Below, piece after piece: positions 1 to 11,615 of a DNA stretch of 64,000 bases. Positions within the stretch are counted from its first letter, which is position 1, and each line of letters opens with the position of its first letter. A program made the translations under genes and the position numbers. Below the pieces are notes generated by a model that worked only from the letters and a program-made list of their open reading frames with translations, was not told the DNA's origin and did not search any database. The DNA is from Bryoerythrophyllum caledonicum (taxonomy: Eukaryota; Streptophyta; Bryopsida; Pottiales; Pottiaceae), in contig OZ020518.1 in the NCBI GenBank assembly GCA_963971425.1, positions 9,961,989 through 10,025,988 on the forward strand, in the 5' to 3' direction.

Positions 1-1290
1 TCTTTAGTGTAAAATGGAGTATTAACCCAAGTCAACACATTGTCACACATTGAATAGCAAGGTACCAAAAAAGTTTCTTCCTTTCGACATGAAACTTAGA
101 GATCTTCATAATTTTTACTTTTATTTTATTCCACAACAATATGTGGTGTAAACCAACTCATTGACCATTTGGATTATCACAAAAAAAACAATTTGAATTG
201 GCAATTTTTAAACCCCCACTTCTTGCACATTTGTTTTGGGTATGCTACCTCCCTCCTCTACCTCTACAAGGAACTGATCGCAATAGAACAAGCAAATTTG
301 AAGTGTTTTTGGTGTGAAAATGCCTTGGGCGTTTATGGGTTAAGGGTTAAACTTGACTAGCCTCTAAGGTACCGTGATAGTTTTACACCAAATACACTTC
401 AAAATTGTTGGATTCTAATGCAATGAATAAAGATAGAAACAAAAACTTTTATTTCTAGTTGTGACCCTAGGATCTCAATTAAGACTCATTAAGTAGTAAA
501 CTTACAAAATTTCATAAACTTTGACCGCACAGATAGAAAGATTATAGTGTTTGAAGTCAAGCAAATGGTTCATTTTCTTCCCTGCGTTTAGTGGATCAGC
601 AGACTTTGGCTTCACTTGGCGTCAAATTTTTGCACTACACAAGGTCTAAATCCATTACCATCTTGTTCAGCATGATGTTAGTTCCATCTACACCAATTTT
701 TAGAGGTAGAGGAGGGGTGTAGCATATTCAAAACAACTGTACAAGGAGTGGAGGTTCAAAATATGTTAATTCACACTTTAATTTTTTGTGAACTTAATAT
801 GTTTTAGATGGATAATTCGAATGGTCAAAAAGAAGGTTTACACCACATATTGTTGTGTAAAAAATAAAAAGTGAGAAATATAAAGATATCTAGGTTTTAT
901 GTGGAAAAGAAGAAGTTTTTTTGGTACCTTGCCCGACAATGAGTGACATTGTGTGAAAATGTTTGACTTGTGTTGGTATGCTATTATACACTAAAGACAA
1001 GAGACTTTTTTCACGATATGAAAGGAAACAATATTACTTGCAAATTTTGAAAATTTCACATTTAGTAGAGTGTCCTAGCATTAGTTTTTAAAGATGCCCG
1101 AGGTGCCTGCTCTCCCCATTTGAAATTAAAAACCCTATAACTTTTTCATCAAATGTCCACTTTAGGAAAAAATTGTTTTCCCACTAAGGTTTTGGTAATG
1201 CCTTTCTATAGTAAAGGTTTTAAAGAGGAATGTTGGAAATTAACACCATAGGAACGTGACCGAAGTTTCAAAAAGCCCATTTTTGACGCT
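1..1290. repeat. Two head-to-head copies of a long TTAA-type repeat (family F)
   Basis: The segment at about 1-345 is an inverted match to about 660-1005. Both share a stretch with the words GGTACC, AGATCTT and a run reading caacaatatgtggtgtaaacc in opposite orientation. The right part continues to about 1290 and resembles repeats at 9.8-10.7, 29.6-30.3 and 50.8-51.7 kb. I read it as a truncated copy facing a second copy of the same family. I see no coding potential; the 63-codon frame at 169-360 lies inside the repeat. Confidence 0.55.
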
Positions 1291-1339
1291 TGGTCTTGTA
1301 CGGGCTAAAGAGGCCACCACGGTCTTCAAATTGATTTAA

Positions 1340-1678
1340 GGTACATCCCCTAAGACCAACAAGTTCAGGAATGTGCATATATGGAGAGAGGAGATAATTA
1401 TACTATTATTTTTCAGTGATAGCCAATAGAATCACAATTCCAACCCAAGTGATTTCATATTTTCCGATGAAAACAAAATTAGTATGAATTTTCAAAGTGT
1501 GCAGCCATGTTTAGTGGGTGGCCAGCAGTAGGTACCCCCCATAACCAACGACCAAAAGTAAGGGTCTTGACTAACAGCAAACCTCCATATGGAGCTGAGT
1601 TGGTGGTAATGGGATGGAAGAGGGTTGGATATACCCCAATTTTATAGGCGTTGGCTATGGATTATGGGGAGGCTTATC
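1340..1678 (+). repeat. Tourist-like MITE, family D, copy 1
   Basis: About 340 bp that matches six other segments in the window (13.9, 24.0, 25.5, 48.3, 61.1 and 63.3 kb). Shared landmarks are the block around tatggagagaggagataatt, the block around gtgggtggccagcagtaggt and the end ggttatggggaggctta. Ends resemble TAAGGTAAGCC inverted repeats. It codes for nothing. Assignment to the Tourist (PIF/Harbinger-derived) group rests on the short TIR and TAA/TTA flanks seen best in copy 4. Confidence 0.6.
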
Positions 1679-2352
1679 TTAAGTGCGAGAGAACGAAACT
1701 TTAAACGTTCACGTGACTTCACAAACAAATCAAATGTCGTTGACAGGTTGGAGGACCTTCAGAATTCTCCGCGTCGCCCTGGCTTCTGACTGTCGGATTG
1801 TCTACAGTTCCAGGGAAAAAATGGTACCAAGAGTCTTTGTGATAGTAATATAAACATATCAATATAAAGAATAATACAAACTTTTAATTTTAATAGGAGA
1901 AATCGCAACCTTCAGATGGGATACCTATCATTATAATCCCACTCTAAATCCACTCTCATCAATCAAGCAACATGAAAAGGAGGGAGTTCCAACTGTACAT
2001 GAACATCATCTTCTGTCGGAGGCGCTACAGTTGCCACCATCCTTGGGTCGCGCGCAAGTAACGTCCTGGATATTCCATGCATAACCTCAAGCAAACCTGG
2101 TTCAAGATCTGATCAACACATTTTACAACGCCCATTACAAAAAAAACTCGTATAATATAATAAGTGATCTTGATTACAACTTCAAAAGAGTCTTGGAGTG
2201 AGCTTCAAGGCTCATGCAGATGTCTTACACCTGAGATCCAGGTTTAGCGTATAAGGTTTGGGCTGGCTAGCTACTATCCAACGCCAAGCTGGTTGCAGGA
2301 ACTAGGACGTACTTGAGGGAATGCATGAGAGCGTCGCATGTGGACTGGGTTA
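1679..2352. other. Spacer, no gene recognised
   Basis: Unique-looking sequence between a MITE and the Myb/SANT-like gene region. From about 1900 on it could be 3' untranslated sequence of the minus-strand gene to the right. I see no open frame of note, no RNA gene and no clear polyadenylation signal. Confidence 0.3.
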
Positions 2353-2884
2353 CTAGAATCCAGGCACACGGCTGAACTGTTGCAGCGCATCGAAGGTGCT
2401 ATCCACGGTTCCATCCATGTGGGCCAGATCTACGGGATCAACAAGGCCACTGGAAGTCCACAAGGCCGTCCAGTGGTACAGTCCAAGTATCATCTTCAGT
2501 CCAGCCGTCGAGGTCGGAAGGGTCGAAGAAGGAGAAAGTGTCTCCGACCTCTGCTGAAGCAAAATATTGAGAGCAGAGATCTGGTTCAGGGGCTGCGGCG
2601 TCCACTGCTGGCTCAGACGAGTGCGCGTCGTGAGGAGGTTTGTGTGATCCTACTGGAGCTCGCGGCGCTGCCACCGGCGGAAGTGAGTGCGCGTCGCGAC
2701 GAGGGTCGTGTGATCCTGCAGCTGCTGCACCAGGAACGAGTGCCTGCACTGGAGGTGCAAGGCAGGGGAACAGGTGGAGCTGCCCCTCCTCGCCAGCGCT
2801 GATGCCACCATTGGATGCTTCCAATGGATGAAGAGGCAGGATGTCCGGGCCCGGGTCTTGCTGATGTGGCACCGGGCCCGCCAA
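2353..2884 (-). other. Candidate 3' exon of the Myb/SANT-like gene, GC-rich and acidic
   Basis: A GC-rich island with overlapping open frames on the minus strand. One frame ends in an acidic, aromatic stretch (FSFFDPSDLDGW at about 2500-2540). A neighbouring frame continues as DPVDLAHMDGTVDSTFDALQ before a stop at 2353. Together they resemble the acidic C-terminal tail of a transcription regulator, but they lie in different frames, so a splice or a frameshift must separate them. Orientation agrees with the Myb/SANT exon at 4176-4829, but I could not find a unique splice path linking the two. A plus-strand frame (2338-2802) covers the same bases and is less convincing. Confidence 0.3.
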
Positions 2885-4034
2885 CTCACCGACCTAGGAC
2901 AGTTAGGATAGATCACGTGTGTGCACTGTTTCCATTATTTTTGAAAAAAAAAAAAGGATGACGTCTCCAGATCATCCGCATGGCGCCTTCAACAGCATCC
3001 CATCGTTTTTCCGCACAAACCGACTTTCGTTCCTCGTGATCTGCGAGACTCACCACACCGCTTCAGTCACCTCCATCACTAACTTCAAATGTCATTCTCC
3101 CGAGATCGTCGACTTCAGCACAGATACAACCAGGCTTCATGCTGACGACGAAAGCAAAGTCGAATTTGCGAATTTAAGACACTACGCTGAGCTTCGAAAT
3201 AAGGCAGGACTTTGAACTTTTGCTATTCTAGTGATATATGTACAAAGAAAACAGGAAAGAAAGAAGATGGGGAGCTTCCAAAAAGCCCAGTACCTTACTC
3301 CTCCAGCACCAACTTGCACATACGCAACCAGAGCTTCCATCTTCGGGGACTCCGCAGAAATCTCCCACCTCAATATTGTTCTTCGCCATGTCGTGTGTGT
3401 GTTGTTCGCGAACGACGTCGTCCACTACCCAATCCCCTCCGCATCCATCCCTCGCACACAGGCATGTGCAAGTCATGTCACCAATATTTTGGCCGCCACC
3501 TTTCGAAATCACCTCAGGCATTCCCTTCGTCTCCCTCTGCCGACCGTCTCACGCGCGTCGGCTCCAAAGTCCAATGATCTTCGAAGTAGCCTAGGTACTC
3601 CATGCCGTCTCCACGACCTCAAATCGACAAATCATTCTCCTCTGTGCCGCCGCCTTCAGGTACGCTTCACCTTCCGCGGTTGATAGTTGAAGATCCAAAG
3701 AAAAAGAGGGGAACAATCCAGGCATGAAAGAGGGGGAACAATACAGGCATGAAAGAGGGGAGAAGAAGCGAACAAGAGCTACCAGAGGAAAGCGAAGAGA
3801 GGATGGCAAAGGAAGAGCTAAGAGAAGAAGGGAACCTGGGAGAGATCAGATGCTGTACTCACAAGAATAGCTAAGAGAAGGAAGTAACAGGGGGGGAAAG
3901 AAAACAGAGACGAGAGCAGACGGAATGAAAAACGGCTGAAAATCAGAAGAAAGGAGTAGATGAGGAAAACAACAAAAAAAAAAAAAAAAAAAAAAAAAAA
4001 CAATAACTGAAAGATGGTTCATGACCCAGGATTT
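2885..4034. other. Spacer with a poly-A tract; possible intron
   Basis: Lies between the Myb/SANT exon and the candidate 3' exon, and may be intronic on the minus strand. It has several short overlapping frames on both strands (3.2-3.7 kb) with no recognisable domain. It contains a purine-rich stretch at 3700-3960 and an A-tract of about 30 bases near 3970-4000. A small minus frame ending at 3591 (EGEAYLKAAAQRRMICRFE) could be an exon; I cannot support it further. Confidence 0.3.
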
Positions 4035-4175
4035 TCAGCATGCATCGGCACTATAATCACCAAGGAGATTGCGTCCATTATCCAAGCTTCGTGCATTCAC
4101 AGACATGCTTTCAACCGGCAAAAGAAGAACGCATGACATCAACATCAACACTTCACTCACGAAAAGGAAACATAC

Positions 4176-4829
4176 CAAACGCCCTGCTGCAAACTCTGGA
4201 CATGTTGCGTTGCTCTGGTCGCCCTCTTCAACAGGGCCGGTCTCTGTACTCACCACCCTTGCGTTGCCGGGCCCCTTCTTTATCTCGCACATCTGATTGT
4301 ACCAGCGAACAGTCATAGCAGTCGCGAGCGTTTTATTTATGCCTCCCAAAATCTCCTCGTCCAGCTGCGTGAACCCGTCCCCCAGGTTTTGTAAGTGACT
4401 CTTGATGCCCTTCCAGGATTTTGTAAGTGTGTCCATCCTCTGTTGACACTCCTTCCAACTCCTTCCTGGCACCTGATGGGCTACGGCCTCCCAAAACGAC
4501 CCGCCCGAGACACTCGTCCTGCGAAATCGGCCCTTGTCTGGTAAAATCTCAGTGTACACTTGCAGTAGATTGTCAGTTTCCCCTGGGATCCAATCTTTCC
4601 TGCGGTCGCGGGGTTTAGTTTCCTGTGTACGCCCAGCAGCTGAGCGTGATCTCTTCTTCGTCTCTTGTGCTCCCTTGCGCTTCTTCTGAACCCGCGCTCC
4701 CTCGCCATCTCCTCCTCTTACCGCCGTCGACAACACGCTGGAGCTCTTGCTCGGTCCCGCATCATGATGTTGCAGCTCAACGACACTGCCGTCTCCACTC
4801 GCCGTCATGGGCAACCCAAGCCCCTCCAT
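4176..4829 (-). CDS. Myb/SANT-like (trihelix-type) DNA-binding protein, first coding exon
   Basis: The exon runs from ATG at 4829 to a donor, GTATGT, starting at 4175, giving 218 codons in phase 0. An upstream GTG-initiated extension to 4889 is open, but the ATG fits a 5' leader that splices at about 4914 (ttactag before the exon). Residues about 30-70 are basic, KRKGAQETKKRSR-like, a likely nuclear signal. Residues about 75-185 look like a Myb/SANT-like three-helix domain: WIPGETDNLLQVYTEIL, then FWEAVAHQVPG, then SWKECQQRMDTLTKSWKGIK and a helix ending RWYNQMCEI. Such proteins occur both as host regulators and as partners of PIF/Harbinger transposases; I see no transposase nearby, so either origin is possible. 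The 3' exons are uncertain (see 2353-2884). Confidence 0.6.
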
Positions 4830-4913
4830 CCCCGCTGTGAATGCAGAAACCCCACAGAGTCCTCCCGAAAGCAACCCTGCAAAGCCCACAGATCAAGACG
4901 TGCCCCAGAAGCC

Positions 4914-5400
4914 TAGTAATCCACCTCCGATGCATTCAATATCCGGTAATCAGCCAAAAACCAACTGATGAAAAATCAAACTCGATCCCAATCATAACAC
5001 ACGCTCGTACAAAAACAGGATACGACGAAATGAACATGAAAGAGACATGCTGATGCGCAATTTACAAGAGAAACAACACAAGAAAGTACGGCAGACAAAT
5101 TAGTTCGGTACCTGAGCGACTGAGGCGAGATTACGAGCTCTCCCACTGCTCCTTCGAAGCGCACAGCGTGCTAGCTCCACCAGACAGCTCAATCAATCAC
5201 CGGTCCCGCAACGATCGTCCGCTTGAGGCTTGAATCGCTACCAAACCTGGAACCCTAATCGTGGAAACGCGGCCTGAAGCACACACTCTCCACTGAGATG
5301 GCGCGACGAGCAGTCGAGAGCACTGCAATTGTCGGAGGGGAAGCCTGATCGAACACGATCAGTGGAGTCGGTGAGGGAGCTTAGTCGGAATTGCTACAGT
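4914..5400 (-). promoter_or_regulatory. Probable 5' leader and promoter side of the Myb/SANT-like gene
   Basis: On the minus strand a leader exon appears to end near 5110 in a CAG|GTACCG donor and to resume at about 4914 after an acceptor ending ttactag, just before the coding exon. Sequence above 5110 is GC-richer than the repeats beyond 5400. This is inferred from splice-site words only; I see no clear TATA box. Confidence 0.35.
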
Positions 5401-5464
5401 GCCTGGGCTGCTTTTACTTTAAAGTATTACCTATCGGAGGGTTTTTGTTTTTTTTTCTTTTTAA

Positions 5465-6601
5465 CCCCTAAAGTTCCTTGACATTTTCTGTCCAAAACTA
5501 GTCCAAAACTGCCATAGTCAAACATGGCCGCAATAATCACATTTTTTAGAAGAATTCTCAATTTTTAACCGTAAGATCTAAAACTAGACTCATGTATATT
5601 AATCCTGAAAAAGTTTAGTTGCAATCCACCGCACTGATGTGAAGATTATAGTGTTTGAAGTGCATGAAGTAGTTTTTTTTCCCTCTTGCCCGACAAAGTC
5701 AGCTCATTTTGACTAAGCATATCTTCTAGTTTTTATAGTACATTGTGTTGGAAACCATTACCAATGTAAAGAATATGATGTTAGCTAAGTGTGTGCAAAA
5801 TTTGAGGTCATTTCGAGGGGTACATCATGCTCAAATAAATACTTTAGTGAAAGGGGGTATAAAACAATGCAAATGACTACAAATGAAGTGAGAAATTATT
5901 TGCTAAATATGAATTTACAAATTTAGAAATCCGTACGGTTGAAATGTGGAATTTAATTTTTTACTTATTTTAGAGATTTTTTTCTAAAACGGGTAAAATC
6001 TCTAATTTTAATGAATTTATTTAATAATTCAAATATTATAGGTGAGGGCAGGGCTTCAAAATGGGGACCCTTCAAGAAATGAAGGGCCACGTCATTCACC
6101 CACTCCCCTGTGCGGGACCCGCGCAGCTCCTCGGGGGTGGCCCGCCACTGCAAGGCGGCTTTTTTTTTTTCCTTTTTTTTTTTGTTTCCTTCACACGTGC
6201 CATCTCTTTCAGTACCATGCACCACTTTATGCTATTTTTTAAAAATTTCTATTTATCCCTTTTCTTGGAATTTGTGGGGTCTTCCCTTCCACTATTCTTC
6301 CCCTTGATTTGGGCTGCCCCACCCTCCCTCCACCCTTTGTGCCCCTACTTACTGCCCCTCTTTCACTCTTGCGTTTCATTGGTTCCCAGGGGTGCCCAGG
6401 CTGCCCATCCTCCCCATTTTTGACAATAGGTGGTACTAATTTTAAACCGTAAATCCAAAAAAAATTTAAAAAATACCTCCACGAAGCTCTTATCAGGTCC
6501 GATCTATAGTAAAAGTTTTTTAAAAAAGGATTTTTTTTCGAATTTTAGGAACCTGCCCAAAATGTGAAATCCCCCCGAAGGAGATTCTGGTCCTTTAGGG
6601 G
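5465..6601 (+). mobile_element. TTAA-flanked element, family E/F, full-length form
   Basis: Begins CCCCTAAAGTTCCTTGAC directly after TTAA (5461-5464) and ends CCTTTAGGGG directly before TTAA (6602-6605). The terminal inverted repeat CCCCTAAAG and the TTAA flanks fit piggyBac-type target preference. The last 180 bp match the 215-bp elements at 11397 and 37681, while the middle shares words with the longer family F repeats. Frames at 5965-6423 run through T- and A-rich sequence and do not look like genes. Confidence 0.6.
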
Positions 6602-6605
6602 TTAA

Positions 6606-7014
6606 CAGCCCTGTTTTGTAAAGAGGCTGTTATAATGAAGGGAGTTTTGGACTTGGAATGTGTGAATGTACTTGGCAAGCCAACTGTTGTAATGAAAGTG
6701 GATGTTGTAACGTATGCTATTGTGAAGGGAGTTGACTGTGTTGTGTTTTATTCTGTTTGTTGTTGGAGGTGAGGTTATCAAGTGAGTACTTGCATTTTGA
6801 TTGCTTAGTTGTGTTTACATGTTACAAATATGCCTGAATGTGTGATTGAGTGAGGCAAGGACAATCTGCAAAGGAGAGGGTCAGCAACAATTGTGTCATT
6901 AGCAACAATTGGAGTATAGCGTGTACTAGTCCATCTGATTACATGTATACATTGAGTACATCTAAATACATGTGTTCAGTTGTCCGAGTACATGTATTTG
7001 ATTACCTTGAATAA
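6606..7014. other. Spacer upstream of the kinase remnant
   Basis: Simple TG-rich sequence with repeats of the word acatgta. It may be intron or promoter of the former kinase gene. I see no exon here. Confidence 0.25.
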
Positions 7015-8132
7015 GGAGGTGGCAATCAAAGTCATTGACTTGGAGGAAGCGTAAGTGCCGATTGTCTTTCTGTACTCAGTTTACATTGGAGAGACCATTA
7101 AGCAACTTGGATATTATGTGTAAGTGCCATTGGATGATGCAAGGAGAGTGTATTTGTGGTGAAGAAAGCCTAACTTTGTCCGTTTGTGGTGTGCATTTTT
7201 TCCAGTGATCAGAGATGACGAAGTTGAGGACATACAGGAGGTTTGTATTTGGGAACTTAAATATCTTGACCTGTGGTGGATACCTTGTTGTCGTGTTGTC
7301 TCGGAGGGATTTGTTTCTCAAAATCTTGGGATGTGATCCATGTTGTCTCAGGATTTATGCTGGTTACTAATCGGTGCATGTCTATTCTTTTCAGGAAATT
7401 TCTGTACTATCTCAGTGTCGTTCACCATACATCGCAGAGTATTATGGCTTGTACTTGCACTCAACGAAGTTATGGATCGTCATGGAATACATGGCAGGGG
7501 GTTCTGTATCTGACTTGGTAAATTTTACACCAAAATTAAGTTGCCTAACTTGCTGTGCTATTGTGCCTTAGTATAGTTGAAAGTCTTGGATAGTCTTACA
7601 TATCACGTTGCGAAGATCATGGTGTGTTGAATTGATTTGATTATCTGAATATTTGGAAGTTAGTTTTCTTTAATTGCATTTCACAGGGCTTTGATTGTTG
7701 TGGTCGTGCAGCTTGAGACTGGGCCACCACTCGATGAAGTTTCAACAGCGTGCACCTTGCGAGCAAACAATTAGCCAGGTACTAAATCAACCAGATACCA
7801 AAACAAGGATATGGGATTAAGTGCATCAACCAACTAAATCTAGTTTGTTATATGCATCTTTTTACATGCACGTCCATGAAATGAAATTCATGACTTTGAT
7901 GGCCTAGGGATTCACATTCCATACCTTCTTTCGAGGCAATTTAGACGAGAGAAGAACCACCACTTATGTGGTTTATCACTCGAAAGAAGTATTGTTTTTC
8001 AGGAAAGATGAAGCTCCCGTAGAAGGATTGCAGAACCTGGCACAGCAGTTGCTCTCATCCTCATCAGAGAATGGCAATGGATACGTTCCATCCTTACATA
8101 GATTCTCTGGGAATGCAAGGCAGAGACATTAG
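7015..8132 (+). pseudogene. SIK1/MAP4K-type serine/threonine kinase, broken gene with five exon remnants
   Basis: Exon remnants in order. 7015-7050 encodes EVAIKVIDLEEA, containing the VAIK lysine, with donor GTAAGT. 7213-7240 encodes DDEVEDIQE, donor GTTTGT. 7395-7517 encodes 41 residues including EISVLSQCRSPYI and KLWIVMEYMAGGSVSDL, donor GTAAAT. 7712-7773 encodes LETGPPLDEVSTACTLR then leaves the family pattern and stops. 8003-8132 encodes VEGLQNLAQQLLSSSSENGN and a short tail to TAG. The order and splice phases fit a plant Hippo-like STE20 kinase. The glycine loop, HRD, DFG and activation segment are missing, so no active kinase can be made. The last exon is assigned to the same gene only by position. 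Confidence 0.65.
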
Positions 8133-9780
8133 AGGGATAAAGCTGATGATCCCGGTTTTCTGTATCGTTGAAATCGTTCGTTAATTAAAAAAAAAACGAG
8201 AGAAAAGAGGTCAAAACTCACTCTTACAAATGTGGTCCACCCGAGACAAATTTTACAGGAAAGGGTGAACAGGAGATCAACTCTAACGTACGCGGGGGCG
8301 CTGGCAACATCCATACCTTCTGTACAATGATTTTGACACCAGAGTTGCCCCCTCCGTATGCCAAGGGGCCATAGTATCACACCTTCTGCTAGTACAGCCC
8401 ATGCACGGACTGCGAGGAGAGGTAGCAAGGCCCACTGCAGACCAGACGACATGGAGATCTACGACTCAAGTATAATATGCAGAATATCACATAGGCCCCT
8501 GTTGGTACGTTTGGCTTTCTAATAAATACAATGTTTGTTTCTTTCTTTTTGTTGTTGCAAAAGGGTGGGAGAGTATTTATATCATGGACTATTTGGGCTT
8601 CTTCAGTTGACAGGGAGCGGGAGACAACAAGGACAGAGGAATGTTCGGGTATTGGTAGGTGGAGGGGGAGCAAGCACTTTGTTCCATACTTCATGTACCA
8701 CTCGTGTTGATTCTGATGACGAATGGTGCGTGCTTTTCACTTTGGTGCTGTAAAACCTTTAGGAATGGTACAGTTTTCTCTCTTTTCATGATGTCGCAAA
8801 GGTGAAATTGAAAGGAGCGAGTGCTTATTTCCTATTGCCTTGTGGGTGGAGTTTTGAAAATCTGGGTACTGTGGCCTCTTCCAATGGCAATTCTTATTGA
8901 TATCTTTTGTTTGTAAAGGTGTACAAAGGTGGTAGATTGGGGGGAATGTGAGAAAAACATTCATTTTCCAATTTGTTTCTATTTGTTAGAAATAAGAGGA
9001 TTGGTCCCTTTCTTCTTCTTTTTTTTAATAAAATAGAGTCAAAGATTTTAGAGGAGAAGAAACTAACAACTTCTTTCGTGTATCCTTTCTTTTTTAATAT
9101 AAAGATCAAGATAGTCAATAGCTTTTTGTAAAATAAAATATAATGAATTTCAACCCAATTTGTTTGTTCTTGAATTTGTTACGATTTCAATATATAATGC
9201 CAAGAAAAGCTTGATTTGGATTAAACATTCACGTGTTCTATACTTAAACTCAAAAGAGTATTAATAATTGAATAAATATCTTAGGTTGCCTAAAGATTGG
9301 ATTAGTAAAAGCTTTCTAACGAGCGCCAACTAATACTACACTAAAAATAATAATTGGAGTTACTCTCACTTATCCCCTAAAAGACCAAGTGTTCCTGTAG
9401 GGGACAAATTTTTTAATTATCTTTCAACCCATACAATCAAAAGTTACAATTTCTTACCACATCATCTCATTTAATTTGAGATCTTGCAATTTTTAATCAA
9501 TGAAGTAGAGATTCCTCTAAAATGCCTCGGTCGTTTAGAAGTTATAATTGATAGAAGTTTCTACTCTAGATGAATATTGTCAACAAACCTTATTTAACCC
9601 TTAAAGGATGGAGCAGCCAAAGAGTGACTTCTCGGATGACATTTCAAGGATGATAATCCATGTAAACGATTGTATTTTATGCAATTCTTTTTTAGGGAGT
9701 TCTCTCAATGTGTAAGCATTAGGTGATGATGAAAGTTGCTTCATTAAGGTGATCATGTTTCGTCTAAAGAAGAAAATGAT
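8133..9780. other. AT-rich spacer, no gene seen
   Basis: Only short frames without domain character occur. From about 9370 the word cccctaaaagaccaagtg marks debris of the TTAA/CCCCTAAAG repeat group. No RNA gene is recognised. Confidence 0.3.
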
Positions 9781-10735
9781 TGTGACAATTTCACACCAAA
9801 AACAAATGAAGTGTTTTTGGTGTGAAATTGTCATTTTCTTCACAATCAAAAACACTTCAAAACTACTCGTTTTAGTGCAATGAGTATGGAAGAAACAAAA
9901 ACCTTCTTTGTCTAGTTTTAACAGTAGGATCTCAATAAAGACTAATTAAATAACATACTCACACAATTTCACAAACTTTGACCGCAAGGATCAAAAGATT
10001 ATAGTGTTTGAAGTAAAAAAAAGGGTTCATTTTGTTCCCTCCATTTAGTGGATCAGCAGACTTTGACTTCGTTTGGTATCCAATTACTACATTACACAAG
10101 GTCTAAATCCACCAATTTTTAGAGGTAAAAAAAGGGTGCAACATATTTTTAAAATTTGTGCATGGAATGGAGGTCCAAAAATTGTCAATTCACATTATAT
10201 TATTTTGTGAACTTAATATGTTTTGGAATGAGAATCCGAATGGTTTTTAAGAAGGTTTACACCACATAATGTTGTGGGGAAAATAAAAAATAAAAAATAT
10301 AATGACCTCTAAGTTTTATGTGGAAAAAAATAGGTTTTTTTGGTACCTTGCGCGACAATGTGTGAAAATGATTGACTTGGATTTATTTGCTGTTTTTCAC
10401 TAAACACAACCAAAAAAATTATGATATAAAAGAAAATAGTATGATTTTTTAGTATTGAAAATCTCACATTCAAAAAAGTGTCCTCTCAAAAGGTTTTGGA
10501 GTTGCCTGATGTGCCCGCTCTCCCTATTTGAACTCCAAAACCCTATAACTTTTTCATTAAATGATGGATATAGAAAAAAAATTGGACTCACACAAAGCCT
10601 TTAGTTATATCCATATACAATACAAATTTCAAAAAGAATGCTATAAATTGACATAGTAGGAACCTGCCCGAACCTTCAAGAGTCCCATGAGGGGACTTTT
10701 GGTGATTTAGGGGTCAAGGAAAAATTCTTCTTCCA
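9781..10735 (+). repeat. Family F repeat, degenerate copy
   Basis: Matches the repeat at 360-1290 and 50826-51747 over most of its length, including ttttggtgtgaaattgtca at the left and a right end with gaggggacttttggtgattt followed by aggggtcaagg. It codes for nothing. Confidence 0.5.
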
Positions 10736-11396
10736 ACCAATTTTTTTTTATAGTATTTAAATACTCAAAAATCTTTTAGGCTGGTTAGGGATTAGCTTTC
10801 TGGATAAACATTGTCACAAACCTTATTCTAAACATTCTCTTAAATTTCCCTAATAAATGCTAAGTATGGGTGACACTATGCAACAAGATGAAGGATCTAC
10901 ATTCCAAGTGTTATTAGGCATGATGACCCATGTGGCATGTACTCCATAGATCACGATTAGCTTCACTCTTGGCCCCACTTTCCGTTGTTAATGTCATGAT
11001 TTTAAAGTTTGGGCGGCACTTTCAAATTTTTTTTTTTGGAGTTGTAAGCGCAAATATAGGAGGCCCAAGTCAGCCTTCACATGCCACCTAGAATTTGCAA
11101 TATTTTATGCCCATTCAACACCTGCCACCTGGCCAAAATATATTCCTAAGATTAGGGGACTTAATTTGACCTTAGGATGAGGTAAAGGTGACAAGTAGCA
11201 TCTAAAGTTTAGAGCAGATTTGGCACTTCAGTATTCATATGCTCTCTTTCCCTTTATTTGAACACCGACACTGCTGATATTTTTATTTATTTATGGTTTA
11301 TGATGAAGATGGTTTTTATTCTTACTACTATTATTGGTATTTAGTGGATTAAGTTGCTTTTGGACATTCTACGGTTTTATCGTCTTTTTATTTTAA

Positions 11397-11611
11397 CCCC
11401 TAAAGTTCCTTGACAATTTCCCTCAAAAACTGTAAGTGGTACTAACTTTCAAACCACAAATCCAAAAAATAAAATAAAAATATGTTCACGAAGCTCTTAT
11501 CAAAGGCAATCTAGTATAAAAATTTCAGAGAAAAAGGATTTTTTTTCGAATTTTAGGAACCTGCCCAAAAATCAAGGAATCCCCCCGAAGGAGACTCTAG
11601 TCCTTTAGGGG
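11397..11611 (+). mobile_element. 215-bp TTAA-flanked MITE (family E)
   Basis: Starts CCCCTAAAGTTCCTTGAC after TTAA (11393-11396) and ends GTCCTTTAGGGG before TTAA (11612-11615). It has the same length as, and is nearly identical to, the element at 37681-37895, so the two are recent relatives. The TTAA duplication and CCC-start termini fit non-autonomous piggyBac-type elements. It shares both ends with the 1.1-kb element at 5465, so it is probably an internal-deletion derivative. Confidence 0.75.
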
Positions 11612-11615
11612 TTAA

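Noticed and set aside
2338-2802. 154-codon plus-strand frame rich in Arg/Gly
   Set aside because: Composition is that of a shadow frame in GC-rich DNA; the minus strand is more coherent with the neighbouring gene.
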